A stretch of 45,364 nt of DNA from Eubacterium sp. (GTDB lineage Bacteria; Bacillota; Clostridia; Lachnospirales; Lachnospiraceae): positions 1-45,364 of the forward strand of contig JAAWJJ010000025.1 of NCBI GenBank assembly GCA_022796875.1, written 5' to 3'. Below the pieces are notes generated by a model. It had not been told where the DNA came from, did not search any database, and was given only the letters and a program-made list of their open reading frames with translations. Shown here piece after piece: positions 15,857 through 23,932 of this stretch (positions are counted from its first letter, which is position 1; every line of letters begins with the position of its first letter). Made by a program: the position numbers and the translations under genes.

Positions 15857-17425
15857 ATGTTTGGAAAAAATCAACGGATTTCACAAATGCAGATTGGAAG
15901 GATGTTGGCATTACAGCTTTTGGGAACCGGAATGTTCCTGCCCTCATTATTATCGGAATTGGGTTTGGTACAGGGATTGGCCTGCCTGATTATCGGCGCG
16001 GTTGTCACCGGAATTTTATGTCTGGGAATAAAAACGCAGGTTTATCATTGGACGGTTGGCAGGCTTATTTATGGAATTTATTTCTTTCTTCTTGCCGGAA
16101 TTGTTTTTTGTAAAATGATCGAAATATTGCAGATTATTTTTCTGCCGCAGGTATCAATGATATTTTTGACAATGGTACTGGCGCTGACCGTGTTATATGC
16201 TATTTGGAACGGTGTGGAGGCACAGCTCCGTATTTTTGACGTATGGTTTTGGTTTTGTGTTATATTTATATGTTTTGTACTGGTCGTCTGGATCCTCTCA
16301 ATTGTAAAAAGCGACTGGCTGCCGCTCTGGCAGGTTTCGTCTTTTGCAGGGCTTTGGGAAAGCGGACGGCAGGGTCATGCAAACGGAATAAAAAATATTG
16401 TTTTGGGGTGTTTATACAGCTTTTGCGCATTTTTGCCGTTGCTGCAGTGTGCGGAACTGAACCGATATAAGAATATCAGGAAGCGGACGCGGAAAAGCCT
16501 GCTTTTTGTTCTGATCCTGACAGCCGGAGCGGCGGCAGTTGTTTATACGGTTTTGCAGCTGGGGTATGGGAGGAACCTGATCCGTGAAATGTTTTTTCCG
16601 TATCTGGTGTTTGTCAGCGATATCAGCATTTTGAAAAAAGGGCTGGCTTTTATTGTAGGAGCCTGGCTGAGCGCACTGTTTTGCGTGTTGGTGGCGGCTG
16701 CCGGATACGGAGCGCGGTTTCTTTCAGGAAAGGGAAAGGAAAAGAAAAAGCAGAAAACAGCAGCCGTAATCGCGACGGCAATACTGACCGTGTTGGGGTG
16801 CGTTTTTTATGCGTATGAATGGAATCATTCAGACTGGGCAAAAGCCAGCGGCGTTTTGCAGATGCAGAAAAACGGCTGGCAGCCGGGCAGCCGGGAAGTG
16901 GAAAACCAGGCGTATCCGATCGCGGTCGGATTTGATCTGGCGGAAGATAAAAACTGGAAAATGACATTCTGTTTTTCACAGGGAAAAGGAAACAGCGAGA
17001 AAGAGGAAAAAAAGGACCAGGAAAAACTGCTGTTTAGCATAGAGGCGGATTCGGTAGCGGAAGCGGAAGAAAAATTAAAAGAACAGGAAAAAGGAAATTT
17101 GAATACCATGCATATACAGGCAGTCATATTGTCGGAGGAGATTTTGCGGGATTCGGAAAGTATGCGGCTGTTATGTAAAGACTGGCTGTCATTGAAAACG
17201 AGAACCGGGAGCGCGATCTGTTTTCAATCGCGGAATCCGGAAGAAGATCTGAAAGCGTTACAGGAAAAGCTTCCGACGTATTCGGCATGGAAAAAACTGG
17301 CGGTCAGCCAGCGCGAAGAAAACGGAGGAAAGAAAATCACCTTTTCACAGGTATTGATCTGGTGGAAAAACAGTGATGATCAGGACGGGATACTGCAATT
17401 TGTGCCTGTGATAAAGGGAAATTGA
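15857..17425 (+). CDS. GerAB-type permease apparently fused to a GerAC-like domain
   Basis: The 522-residue protein begins as a GerAB permease of the APC superfamily, with about ten hydrophobic segments between residues 10 and 325, starting QMQIGRMLALQLLGTGMFLP. A normal GerAB ends near 365 residues. Here, after the last membrane segment (about 305-325), a soluble part starts with SREVENQAYPIAVGFDLAED near 346-365. That resembles the beginning of mature GerAC lipoproteins. The tail continues to 522 but appears to cover only the first GerAC domain. No separate GerAC gene is nearby, so this is probably a natural B-C fusion in which a membrane helix replaces the lipid anchor. It follows the A subunit by 70 bases and precedes spoIIR. 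Confidence 0.75.
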   Translation: MFGKNQRISQMQIGRMLALQLLGTGMFLPSLLSELGLVQGLACLIIGAVVTGILCLGIKTQVYHWTVGRLIYGIYFFLLAGIVFCKMIEILQIIFLPQVSMIFLTMVLALTVLYAIWNGVEAQLRIFDVWFWFCVIFICFVLVVWILSIVKSDWLPLWQVSSFAGLWESGRQGHANGIKNIVLGCLYSFCAFLPLLQCAELNRYKNIRKRTRKSLLFVLILTAGAAAVVYTVLQLGYGRNLIREMFFPYLVFVSDISILKKGLAFIVGAWLSALFCVLVAAAGYGARFLSGKGKEKKKQKTAAVIATAILTVLGCVFYAYEWNHSDWAKASGVLQMQKNGWQPGSREVENQAYPIAVGFDLAEDKNWKMTFCFSQGKGNSEKEEKKDQEKLLFSIEADSVAEAEEKLKEQEKGNLNTMHIQAVILSEEILRDSESMRLLCKDWLSLKTRTGSAICFQSRNPEEDLKALQEKLPTYSAWKKLAVSQREENGGKKITFSQVLIWWKNSDDQDGILQFVPVIKGN

Positions 17426-17519
17426 TAAAGAGCGGATTAAAAGCAGGCTGCATTGCCTATACTTTGCATATGGGGGAATAAAAACCGCCAAATGCTGATA
17501 TAAGAAATGAGGAAAAGAT

Positions 17520-18209
17520 ATGTTTTATCATCATACAGGCAATCGTGGGACAGATCATTATGGTAACGGTAAAAAGTGCAGGAGAAAAAAAATTACCGTC
17601 AGGGCGCTGGCAGCGTCGGCCTGTGCGGCTGTTTTGCTGGCGGGAGGAATACAGGCAGCCAGACAGGTTTCTGTGCAGCAGTCGCTGGCGAAAAAGGTAT
17701 TGAGATTCCATGTACGTGCCAACAGCGACAGCGTTTCGGATCAAATTTTAAAATATCAGGTTCGGGACGAAGTGGCGGCCTGTCTGCAGGAGGAACTGAT
17801 ACAGGCAGATTCTCTTTCGGAAAGCAGGCAGATTGTCGCTGCGTCATTGGAAGAAATTGAAAATACGGCGCAGGGAGTGCTTGACGCGAAAGGCAGTGAT
17901 TATTCTGTAAAGGCGTCCATCGGGGAGGAATGGTTCCCGCAGAAAAATTATGGCAGATTTTGTTTCCCGCAGGGAAAATATGAAGCGCTGGTACTGGAGA
18001 TCGGGAGCGGGAAAGGGAGAAACTGGTGGTGCGTGATGTATCCGAATATGTGCTTTTCCGGCAGCGTTTACGAAGTGGACGAAACCGGAAAAGAGTTGAA
18101 AGAAGTATTGGATGAAGAGGAATACAGGCAGGTAATTAAAAATAAAGATTATAAGGTAAGCTTTAAGGGGTTGAATAATTTAGTAAAAAAAGTTAAAATA
18201 AGACGCTAG
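17520..18209 (+). CDS. spoIIR: Stage II sporulation protein R
   Basis: SpoIIR is the forespore-secreted signal that activates SpoIIGA to process pro-sigma-E in the mother cell. The 229-residue product has a basic N-terminus, one membrane/signal segment around 28-50, the family motif LRFHVRANSDSVSDQ followed by LKYQVRDEV, and WWCVMYPNMCF near the C-terminus. GAGGAAAAG precedes the ATG. It directly follows the germination genes, grouping sporulation functions here. Confidence 0.93.
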   Translation: MFYHHTGNRGTDHYGNGKKCRRKKITVRALAASACAAVLLAGGIQAARQVSVQQSLAKKVLRFHVRANSDSVSDQILKYQVRDEVAACLQEELIQADSLSESRQIVAASLEEIENTAQGVLDAKGSDYSVKASIGEEWFPQKNYGRFCFPQGKYEALVLEIGSGKGRNWWCVMYPNMCFSGSVYEVDETGKELKEVLDEEEYRQVIKNKDYKVSFKGLNNLVKKVKIRR

Positions 18210-18324
18210 TACAACAAATATTAAATAACTGACATCTTCACTTGTCTAATTGCTCAGCTACTGTGTCAGAAAAGATGGATGGACAGGATTTATGTATAAA
18301 AATATAAAAACAGGAAATCGGATA

Positions 18325-19140
18325 ATGAAATATGAACCGGTTGGCGTGTTTGATTCAGGGGTTGGCGGGCTGACCGTTGCCAGGGAAATTATGCGTCAGC
18401 TTCCAAAGGAACGAATCGTATATTTTGGAGATACAGCGAGGGTTCCGTACGGGAGCAAGTCGCAGGAAACGATTATACGATATTCGCGTCAGATTATCCG
18501 TTTTTTAAAAACCAGAAATGTAAAAGCGATCGTAGTCGCCTGCAATACGGCGAGCGCTTTTGCGTTGGATACGATTCAGCCAGAACTTGATATACCGATT
18601 ATCGGAGTGGTCAAGCCGGGGGCAAAAATCGCGGCGGAAACAACGCGCAGCGGAAAAGTTGGTGTGATTGGGACGGAGGGGACCATCCGCAGCCGGATTT
18701 ATACAGAAACGATCGCAAAACATGATCCGAACATACAGGTCATGGCAAAAGCCTGTCCTCTCCTGGTGCCGTTGGTAGAAGAAGGATGGTTAAAGGATAA
18801 GATTACGGTAGAAGTTGCGACGAGGTATTTACAGCCGTTTCTGGAATCGGATGTAGACACTCTGATTATGGGCTGTACTCATTATCCGCTGCTTCGTTCT
18901 ATGCTGCGCAGGATTCTTGGGAATCAGGTGAATCTGGTGAATCCGGCGTATGAAACGGCGCGCGGGTTAAAAAGGCTTTTACAGGATAACGATTTGGTTA
19001 ACGACGGAAAGTGTACGGCGGACGGAAAGCACTACGAGTTTTATGTCAGCGATGCCGCGGAAAAATTTATGGAATTTGCGAATAACATTCTTCCATATGA
19101 TATAGATAATACACAGTTAATACATATTGAGGAGTATTAA
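18325..19140 (+). CDS. murI: Glutamate racemase
   Basis: MurI interconverts L- and D-glutamate for peptidoglycan. The 271-residue product shows PVGVFDSGVGGLTVAREI at the start, GDTARVPYG, and the two catalytic cysteines in VVACNTAS (C73) and MGCTHYPLL (C184). I chose the ATG at 18325, seven codons into the strongly conserved part; an in-frame ATG at 18292 is also possible and has an AGGA nearby. The DUF1934 gene follows after 2 bases. Confidence 0.93.
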   Translation: MKYEPVGVFDSGVGGLTVAREIMRQLPKERIVYFGDTARVPYGSKSQETIIRYSRQIIRFLKTRNVKAIVVACNTASAFALDTIQPELDIPIIGVVKPGAKIAAETTRSGKVGVIGTEGTIRSRIYTETIAKHDPNIQVMAKACPLLVPLVEEGWLKDKITVEVATRYLQPFLESDVDTLIMGCTHYPLLRSMLRRILGNQVNLVNPAYETARGLKRLLQDNDLVNDGKCTADGKHYEFYVSDAAEKFMEFANNILPYDIDNTQLIHIEEY

Positions 19141-19142
19141 AT

Positions 19143-19589
19143 ATGACAAAAGAAGTGTTTGTATCCATCAGTGGGTTGCAGGTTGCAAATGGTGATAATG
19201 AAGGGCCGATTGAAATAATTTCAAGCGGAGAATACTATTTTAGAAATGATAAACATTATATATTGTATGACGAAGTAACGGAAGGATTCAGCGACGTTAC
19301 AAAAAATGTGATTAAAATCAGCAAAGACTGCGTCGAGATTACGAAAAAAGGCGTTTCCAACGTGCATATGCTGTTTGAGAAAAATAAAAAAAATATGACT
19401 TATTATTATACGCCGTTTGGAAGCATACTGATCGGACTGGATGCAAAAAAAATACAGACGGAAGAATCGGAAACTCATATTCATACGGAGATCGAATACG
19501 GACTGGATATCAATTATGAATATCTGGCAAATTGTTATATTTCTCTGGATGTGAAATCAAAAGATGCGGGAGATTTTTCTTTGTCATGA
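19143..19589 (+). CDS. DUF1934 (YwiB-like) beta-barrel protein
   Basis: The 148-residue, all-beta protein begins MTKEVFVSISGLQ and contains YYFRNDKHYILYDEVTEG and YYTPFGSILIGLDAKKI, typical of DUF1934. These small cytoplasmic proteins have a lipocalin-like barrel and no established function. The GAGGAG site lies inside the end of murI, so the two are translationally coupled. No strong terminator follows before the convergent Ig-like gene; only a short GGGAA-G-TTCCC palindrome is seen. Confidence 0.85.
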   Translation: MTKEVFVSISGLQVANGDNEGPIEIISSGEYYFRNDKHYILYDEVTEGFSDVTKNVIKISKDCVEITKKGVSNVHMLFEKNKKNMTYYYTPFGSILIGLDAKKIQTEESETHIHTEIEYGLDINYEYLANCYISLDVKSKDAGDFSLS

Positions 19590-19632
19590 ACTGATTCATG
19601 AGTTTTATTACGGGAAGTTCCCGGAAAAGATG

Positions 19633-20088
19633 CTAAGGCTGTGCTGCTTTTACGGTACAGCTTTTTTTGACGCCGTTTTCTTTGCAGTAAATCGTTGCTT
19701 TTCCGGTGGAAACGGCGGTGCCCGGACGGTACAGCGCCAGGCGTCTTTTTGACAGAGTGACAGTAGGTTTTTTCACGGTTACTTTGCAAACAGCGGTAGT
19801 TCCCTGCACGCTGACTTTGATATCGGCTTCTCCTGGTTTTTTCGCAGTAACGACTCCGTATGTATTCACGGAAGCTACGGCGCTGTTGGAACTTTTAAAC
19901 GTCGGCAGTTTTCCGTTGGAAGTGACGGCGATTAACTGATATTCATCGGAAATATTCATTTGTTTCTGATAACTGGACAGGATAATGGGCGGAATGTTTG
20001 CCGCAGAAACGGAAAATGGCGTTAACGGCCAGCAGATCAGAATACTTAAAAGTAATAAAAGAAAAAGTTTGGATAAAGAATTTTTCAT
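19633..20088 (-). CDS. Secreted protein with bacterial Ig-like (BIG2) domain and truncated second repeat
   Basis: The 151-residue protein starts MKNSLSKLFLLLLLSILICW, a signal peptide, with AGGAGG upstream on the minus strand. One complete BIG2 domain follows, with NSAVASVNTYGVVTAKKPGE and then VQGTTAVCKVTV. The next part opens as a second domain (TVTLSKRRLALYRPGTA) but jumps straight to STGKATIYCKENGVKKSCTV, so the middle of the domain seems to be missing. Such domains occur in surface proteins. It converges on the murI-DUF1934 pair. Confidence 0.75.
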   Translation of the reverse strand: MKNSLSKLFLLLLLSILICWPLTPFSVSAANIPPIILSSYQKQMNISDEYQLIAVTSNGKLPTFKSSNSAVASVNTYGVVTAKKPGEADIKVSVQGTTAVCKVTVKKPTVTLSKRRLALYRPGTAVSTGKATIYCKENGVKKSCTVKAAQP

Positions 20089-20253
20089 AAGAGAGTCCTC
20101 CTCGTTGAGTGTAGGAACTGTCCCGGAAAAATCTCCCGCGCACGTTGGTATGAAAAACGTGTAATAAGAAAATAACATGGCAAAAGAGGGGTGTAAAGGG
20201 CGATAGGTGATTTTTCATAAAATTTTTATGGAAATTACGTTTTAAAATATGGT

Positions 20254-20566
20254 CAGAAGTTGGCAGCATAAAAAGTCTGATTTCATTGGTACGCTGTCAG
20301 TCCCATACAAAATATAACAATTGCCTGCTCCATCAAATGGATTTTCTAAACCGCTCTGCCAGGATTACTTTTGCGTACGCAACCGCCCTCGATGCGCCGT
20401 CCGGGCGCACTCGGACTTTTGAGGACATCCCTGTCTTCAAATTGCTGACCAAATACAGAGCGCTAAGAAAATCTCATTTTCTTCCGCAAGGACAATTGGT
20501 TATTATTTTGTATGGGACTGACATTCCACGTCTGTGAAAGCCTGCCTTTATGCTGCCAGTCTTCTG
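20254..20566. repeat. Intergenic element with long inverted ends (copy 1)
   Basis: The two flanks are imperfect inverted repeats of about 50-70 bases, including TGTCAGTCCCATACAAAAT (from 20295) and its complement ending at 20523. The middle (20334-20499) contains a 10-bp hairpin, TTTGAGGACA / TGTCTTCAAA (20418-20441). A related middle in inverted orientation lies 180 bases further on. Open frames inside are not convincing genes. Confidence 0.65.
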
Positions 20567-20679
20567 AAATATTTCACGGAACTATTGGAACTGCCGGTAC
20601 GTTGGCTTCTTCCTCTTACAAAAATGTTGCCAGAACAGTTTGCCGCCGATGGTTTCAGGCAGACGGCACAAAACAGGAT

Positions 20680-20845
20680 GGACTGTCCTTGTGCAGGAAA
20701 ATGAGAGGCTCTTACTCCCACCGTATTTATACAGCAATTTGGGGACAGGGATGTCCCCAAAAGCCCGAGTGCGCCCGGATGGCGCATCGAGGGCGGTTGT
20801 GTCAGAAGCCGTAAAATATCCCGGCGGGATTAGAGCCTCCATTTG
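20680..20845. repeat. Intergenic element (copy 2, inverted relative to copy 1)
   Basis: Read on the minus strand, this stretch matches 20334-20499 over most of its length. It starts with CAAATGG and shares ACCGCCCTCGATGCGCC and GGGCGCACTCGG. The hairpin at 20738-20761 is a perfect TTTGGGGACA / TGTCCCCAAA. Differences between the copies keep the stem paired. The outer inverted ends of copy 1 are not fully present here. Confidence 0.65.
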
Positions 20846-20948
20846 ACGAAACAGGCAGGACAGCATGTTTTGTGCCAGATGCCGTCCGGAATCATGCAGC
20901 AAATGTTCTGATAATATTTTTTATAACACTTTACAGGGCAAAATGCCC

Positions 20949-20977
20949 TTGTGTAAAAAGTATGGAAATGATATACT
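20949..20977 (+). promoter_or_regulatory. Promoter of galU with overlapping palindrome
   Basis: TTGTGT (20949-20954) and TATACT (20972-20977) have a 17-base spacer. Just upstream, AGGGCA-AAA-TGCCCT, extended by TTTACA/TGTAAA, forms a palindrome that overlaps the -35 box. It could be a terminator remnant or an operator. Confidence 0.6.
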
Positions 20978-21013
20978 CAAAAAAAATAATAAAACAAATG
21001 GGGGACCTATTTT

Positions 21014-21904
21014 ATGAGTGTGAGGAAAGCGATTATTCCGGCAGCCGGCCTTGGAACCCGTTTTTTGCCGGCAACGAAAGCGCAGCCGAAAGAAATGTTA
21101 GCGATCGTAGACAAGCCGACGATCCAATATATTATTGAAGAAGCGGTGGCTTCCGGAATTAAGGATATTATTATCGTGACAGGGAGGAATAAACGTTCCA
21201 TTGAAGATCACTTTGACCGCTCTATAGAACTGGAAATAGAACTGGAAAAGAGCGGCAAGCAGGAAATGCTTACTATGGTAAAAGAAATTTCCGAAATGGC
21301 AAATATCCATTATATCCGGCAGAAAGAGCCGCGGGGACTGGGACATGCCATCCTTGCCGCACGGCATTTTATCGGTGACGAACCGTTTGCGGTATTGCTT
21401 GGCGACGACGTGGTAGTGTCCAAAACTCCATGTTTAAAACAGATGATAAATGTATTTAACGAGTACCGCACTTCCATACTCGGTGTACAGACCGTGCCGC
21501 ACGAACTGGTAAATAAATACGGGATTGTGGAAGGAAAACAGGTGGACGACCGTGTATATAAAGTAAAAGACATGGTCGAGAAACCGGATCTTGAAGCGGC
21601 GCCGTCAAATATTGCCGTGCTGGGGCGTTATATCATTTCCCCGCAGATATTTGATTATCTCGAAACCCAGGATGCTGGAGCAGGCGGCGAGATTCAGTTG
21701 ACGGACGCATTAAAGCGGCTTTCGAAAGAACAGGCGATGTATGCGTTTGATTTTAAAGGACACCGTTATGATGTGGGAAGCAAAATGGGATTTTTGCAGG
21801 CAAATATAGAATTCGCACTGCGCAATGATTCGCTGAAAGAAGAAATGCAGCAGTATTTGGAAAAACTTCATGAAAATATGGAGGAAATGCTGGATTATGA
21901 ATAA
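21014..21904 (+). CDS. galU: UTP--glucose-1-phosphate uridylyltransferase
   Basis: GalU makes UDP-glucose for cell-surface glycans and galactose use. The 296-residue nucleotidyltransferase has the N-terminal signature KAIIPAAGLGTRFLPATKAQ, PKEMLAIVDKPTIQYIIEEA, the LLGDDV metal site near 130 and the VEKPDLEAAPSNIAVLGRYI region. GGGGGA precedes the ATG. It is a single-gene unit between its promoter and a GC-rich terminator. Confidence 0.95.
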   Translation: MSVRKAIIPAAGLGTRFLPATKAQPKEMLAIVDKPTIQYIIEEAVASGIKDIIIVTGRNKRSIEDHFDRSIELEIELEKSGKQEMLTMVKEISEMANIHYIRQKEPRGLGHAILAARHFIGDEPFAVLLGDDVVVSKTPCLKQMINVFNEYRTSILGVQTVPHELVNKYGIVEGKQVDDRVYKVKDMVEKPDLEAAPSNIAVLGRYIISPQIFDYLETQDAGAGGEIQLTDALKRLSKEQAMYAFDFKGHRYDVGSKMGFLQANIEFALRNDSLKEEMQQYLEKLHENMEEMLDYE

Positions 21905-21924
21905 TAGTGAGTGGAAATAAAAGG

Positions 21925-21947
21925 AGCGGCCTTTTGGGCCGCTTTAT
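21925..21947 (+). terminator. Rho-independent terminator after galU
   Basis: AGCGGCC-TTTTG-GGCCGCT is a compact GC-rich hairpin followed by TT and an AT-rich stretch. Confidence 0.75.
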
Positions 21948-21967
21948 ATATTTTGTTATATTTGATT

Positions 21968-22417
21968 TCAGGCATCCAATTTGCTGCGGAGCTTTTCAAA
22001 AAATCCCTGTTTCTTCTGCGGGGCTTCAATAGCGCTGTGAATCCCTTTTACCGCCGTCAGATAAAGACCGCTGACAGTTGCCTTTACTTCTTTTTTTACC
22101 GGTACAAAATCAAACAATTCCATATCGCAGATCAAAACCATGATTTTTGGCCCGACCTTTGCTTTGACAATCGGAACTTTACGGCCCAGCATACGTTTCG
22201 GCGTCTGATCCAGTACCGCCTGCGGAAGTCCGGCGTCCCGAAGTTTCATTTTCTTTTTATCAATAATTAACATGGATACATTTTGAGCAGCAGCATTTAT
22301 CTGTGCTTGTTGCTCGTCCCGTTTTTTCTCCGCGCGTTTTCCCAGAAAGTATAAAAGGACTAAAACGGCGGCAACAGCGATCAATACAATAATTAATACT
22401 TTAATTCCTACTGGCAC
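21968..22417 (-). CDS. Conserved membrane-anchored protein of unknown function
   Basis: The 149-residue protein has one N-terminal membrane segment (KVLIIVLIAVAAVLVLLYFL). A short charged coiled stretch follows, then a soluble domain containing SMLIIDKKKMKLRDAG and KVPIVKAKVGPKIMVLICD. The start is a GTG with GGAGGAAA upstream on the minus strand. I do not recognise the domain. Its anchored orientation suggests a cytoplasmic C-terminus. It is divergent from the trigger-factor-like gene, with about 200 bases between them. Confidence 0.65.
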   Translation of the reverse strand: MPVGIKVLIIVLIAVAAVLVLLYFLGKRAEKKRDEQQAQINAAAQNVSMLIIDKKKMKLRDAGLPQAVLDQTPKRMLGRKVPIVKAKVGPKIMVLICDMELFDFVPVKKEVKATVSGLYLTAVKGIHSAIEAPQKKQGFFEKLRSKLDA

Positions 22418-22622
22418 TTGTATTTCCTCCCAAATTGAAATCTGTTTACCATTGTACCATTGTTTGTTTTAAAAATCAATGTGAAAAATATATGAATTTC
22501 TATTAAAAAGGCTTTCCATTTAAATTGTTTTGTGTTATCGTGTGTAAGTATGGACGTTGACTACCGGCTTCTACAAAGGCCGGAGATGATCAGGCAAAAT
22601 GAAACAGGAAGGTAATTGTGGA

Positions 22623-23867
22623 ATGAAGAAAAAATTAGTGATAGCATTGTTGATAGCTGCAGCGCTTGGCATTGCAGGAGGATGCGGCAAAGATTCGAAA
22701 AATATCAGCAGCGATACGGTTACGGAGGGCGTTTCTTCTGATGTTGCGGCTGAAATGATTGAGTACGATGTGGAAGACTATGTGACGCTCGGGGATTATA
22801 AAGGTATAGAAGTATCAATAGAAAATACGTATGACGTAACGGATGAAAGCGTGAAGCAGGAAGTAGAAACTCAGATTGCGGCATATCCGGTGTACAATAA
22901 ACTGGACAAAACGACGGTAGAAAACGGCGATCTGATCAATCTGGATTATGAGGGAAAGGTAGACGGAGAAGCGTTTGACGGCGGCACGGCGAAAGGACAG
23001 TATCTGGAAATCGGTTCCGGTTCCTTTATCGAGGGATTTGAAGAAGGGTTAGTTGGAGCGGAAGTTGGGAGTACCGTAGAGCTGAACCTGACGTTTCCGG
23101 AAAAAAATTATAAAGAAGATCTGGCCGGAAAAGACGTGGTATTTACGGTAACGGTCAACAGCATTGAAGAAAAAGTCGATATAAATTTCGACACACTGAC
23201 GGACGAATTTGTTTCGGAAAACTTCGGGAGCGAATCAGTGGACGCTTATGTGAAAGGCGTACGGGAAAATCTGGAAACAACCGCCGCAGAAAACAAGGAA
23301 GCCGCGATTCAGAATGCAGTATTCTCTGTTGTCAGGGAAAACGCGACGTTTAGCGGCCTGCCGGAAGGATTATTGGATCAGAGAGTAGATCAATATATGA
23401 AACAATTTGAGGAAATGTGTGATGCTTACGGACTCACATTAGAAGACTATCTTTCCAGTTATTATCAGATGACGGTAGAAGATTTCCAGACACAGATGGA
23501 AGACTATATGCAGTTTCAGCTGGAAGCGCAATTAGTATTAGAGGCAGTGGCAAAAGCCGAAAAGCTGGAATTGGATGAAGAAGGATTTCGGGATTATGTG
23601 AATGAAGTCGTATCCAGCAGCGGTTTGGAAAGTGAAGATGCATTGTATGACCAATATGGGAAAGACTATGTGGAAGAGCAATATATAAATACAGAGATGT
23701 CTATGAAGTTTTTGGTGGACAATGCGAAAGTAACCTGGACGGAACCGGAACAGACGACAGAACCGGCTGATGCGGCAGGGGAGAACACGGAAGCACCGGC
23801 TGATGCGGCAGGGGAGAATACGGAAGCGCCGGCCGATACCGAAGGCGAGGCTTCCGCGGCAGAATAA
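22623..23867 (+). CDS. Secreted trigger-factor-like peptidyl-prolyl isomerase lipoprotein
   Basis: The 414-residue protein has a lipoprotein signal ending in AGGC (MKKKLVIALLIAAALGIAGG then Cys). An FKBP-type domain around 100-195 contains NLDYEGKVDGEAFDGG and IEGFEEGLVGAEVGSTVEL. A helical region at 205-365 is like the C-terminal arms of trigger factor (SGLPEGLLDQRVDQYMKQFE). The ribosome-binding N-terminal domain is absent. It most likely folds secreted proteins at the outer face of the membrane. The last 40 residues are repeats of PADAAGENTEA. I chose the ATG at 22623 because it gives a clean signal peptide; an ATG at 22599 would add eight residues. Confidence 0.85.
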   Translation: MKKKLVIALLIAAALGIAGGCGKDSKNISSDTVTEGVSSDVAAEMIEYDVEDYVTLGDYKGIEVSIENTYDVTDESVKQEVETQIAAYPVYNKLDKTTVENGDLINLDYEGKVDGEAFDGGTAKGQYLEIGSGSFIEGFEEGLVGAEVGSTVELNLTFPEKNYKEDLAGKDVVFTVTVNSIEEKVDINFDTLTDEFVSENFGSESVDAYVKGVRENLETTAAENKEAAIQNAVFSVVRENATFSGLPEGLLDQRVDQYMKQFEEMCDAYGLTLEDYLSSYYQMTVEDFQTQMEDYMQFQLEAQLVLEAVAKAEKLELDEEGFRDYVNEVVSSSGLESEDALYDQYGKDYVEEQYINTEMSMKFLVDNAKVTWTEPEQTTEPADAAGENTEAPADAAGENTEAPADTEGEASAAE

Positions 23868-23932
23868 AAAGCAGGCAGTTTTTGGGTAACAGATTGTTTT
23901 TGCGGCAGTAAGCTGCGAGGGGGGATAGAATT

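Noticed and set aside
20286-20902. Several overlapping open frames of 80-106 codons on both strands.
   Set aside because: They lie in the repeated element copies, have no good ribosome binding sites and their similarity to each other follows from the DNA repeat.
23868-23932. Possible T-box leader for asnS.
   Set aside because: The gap is only 65 bases and shows neither the T-box sequence nor a specifier stem.
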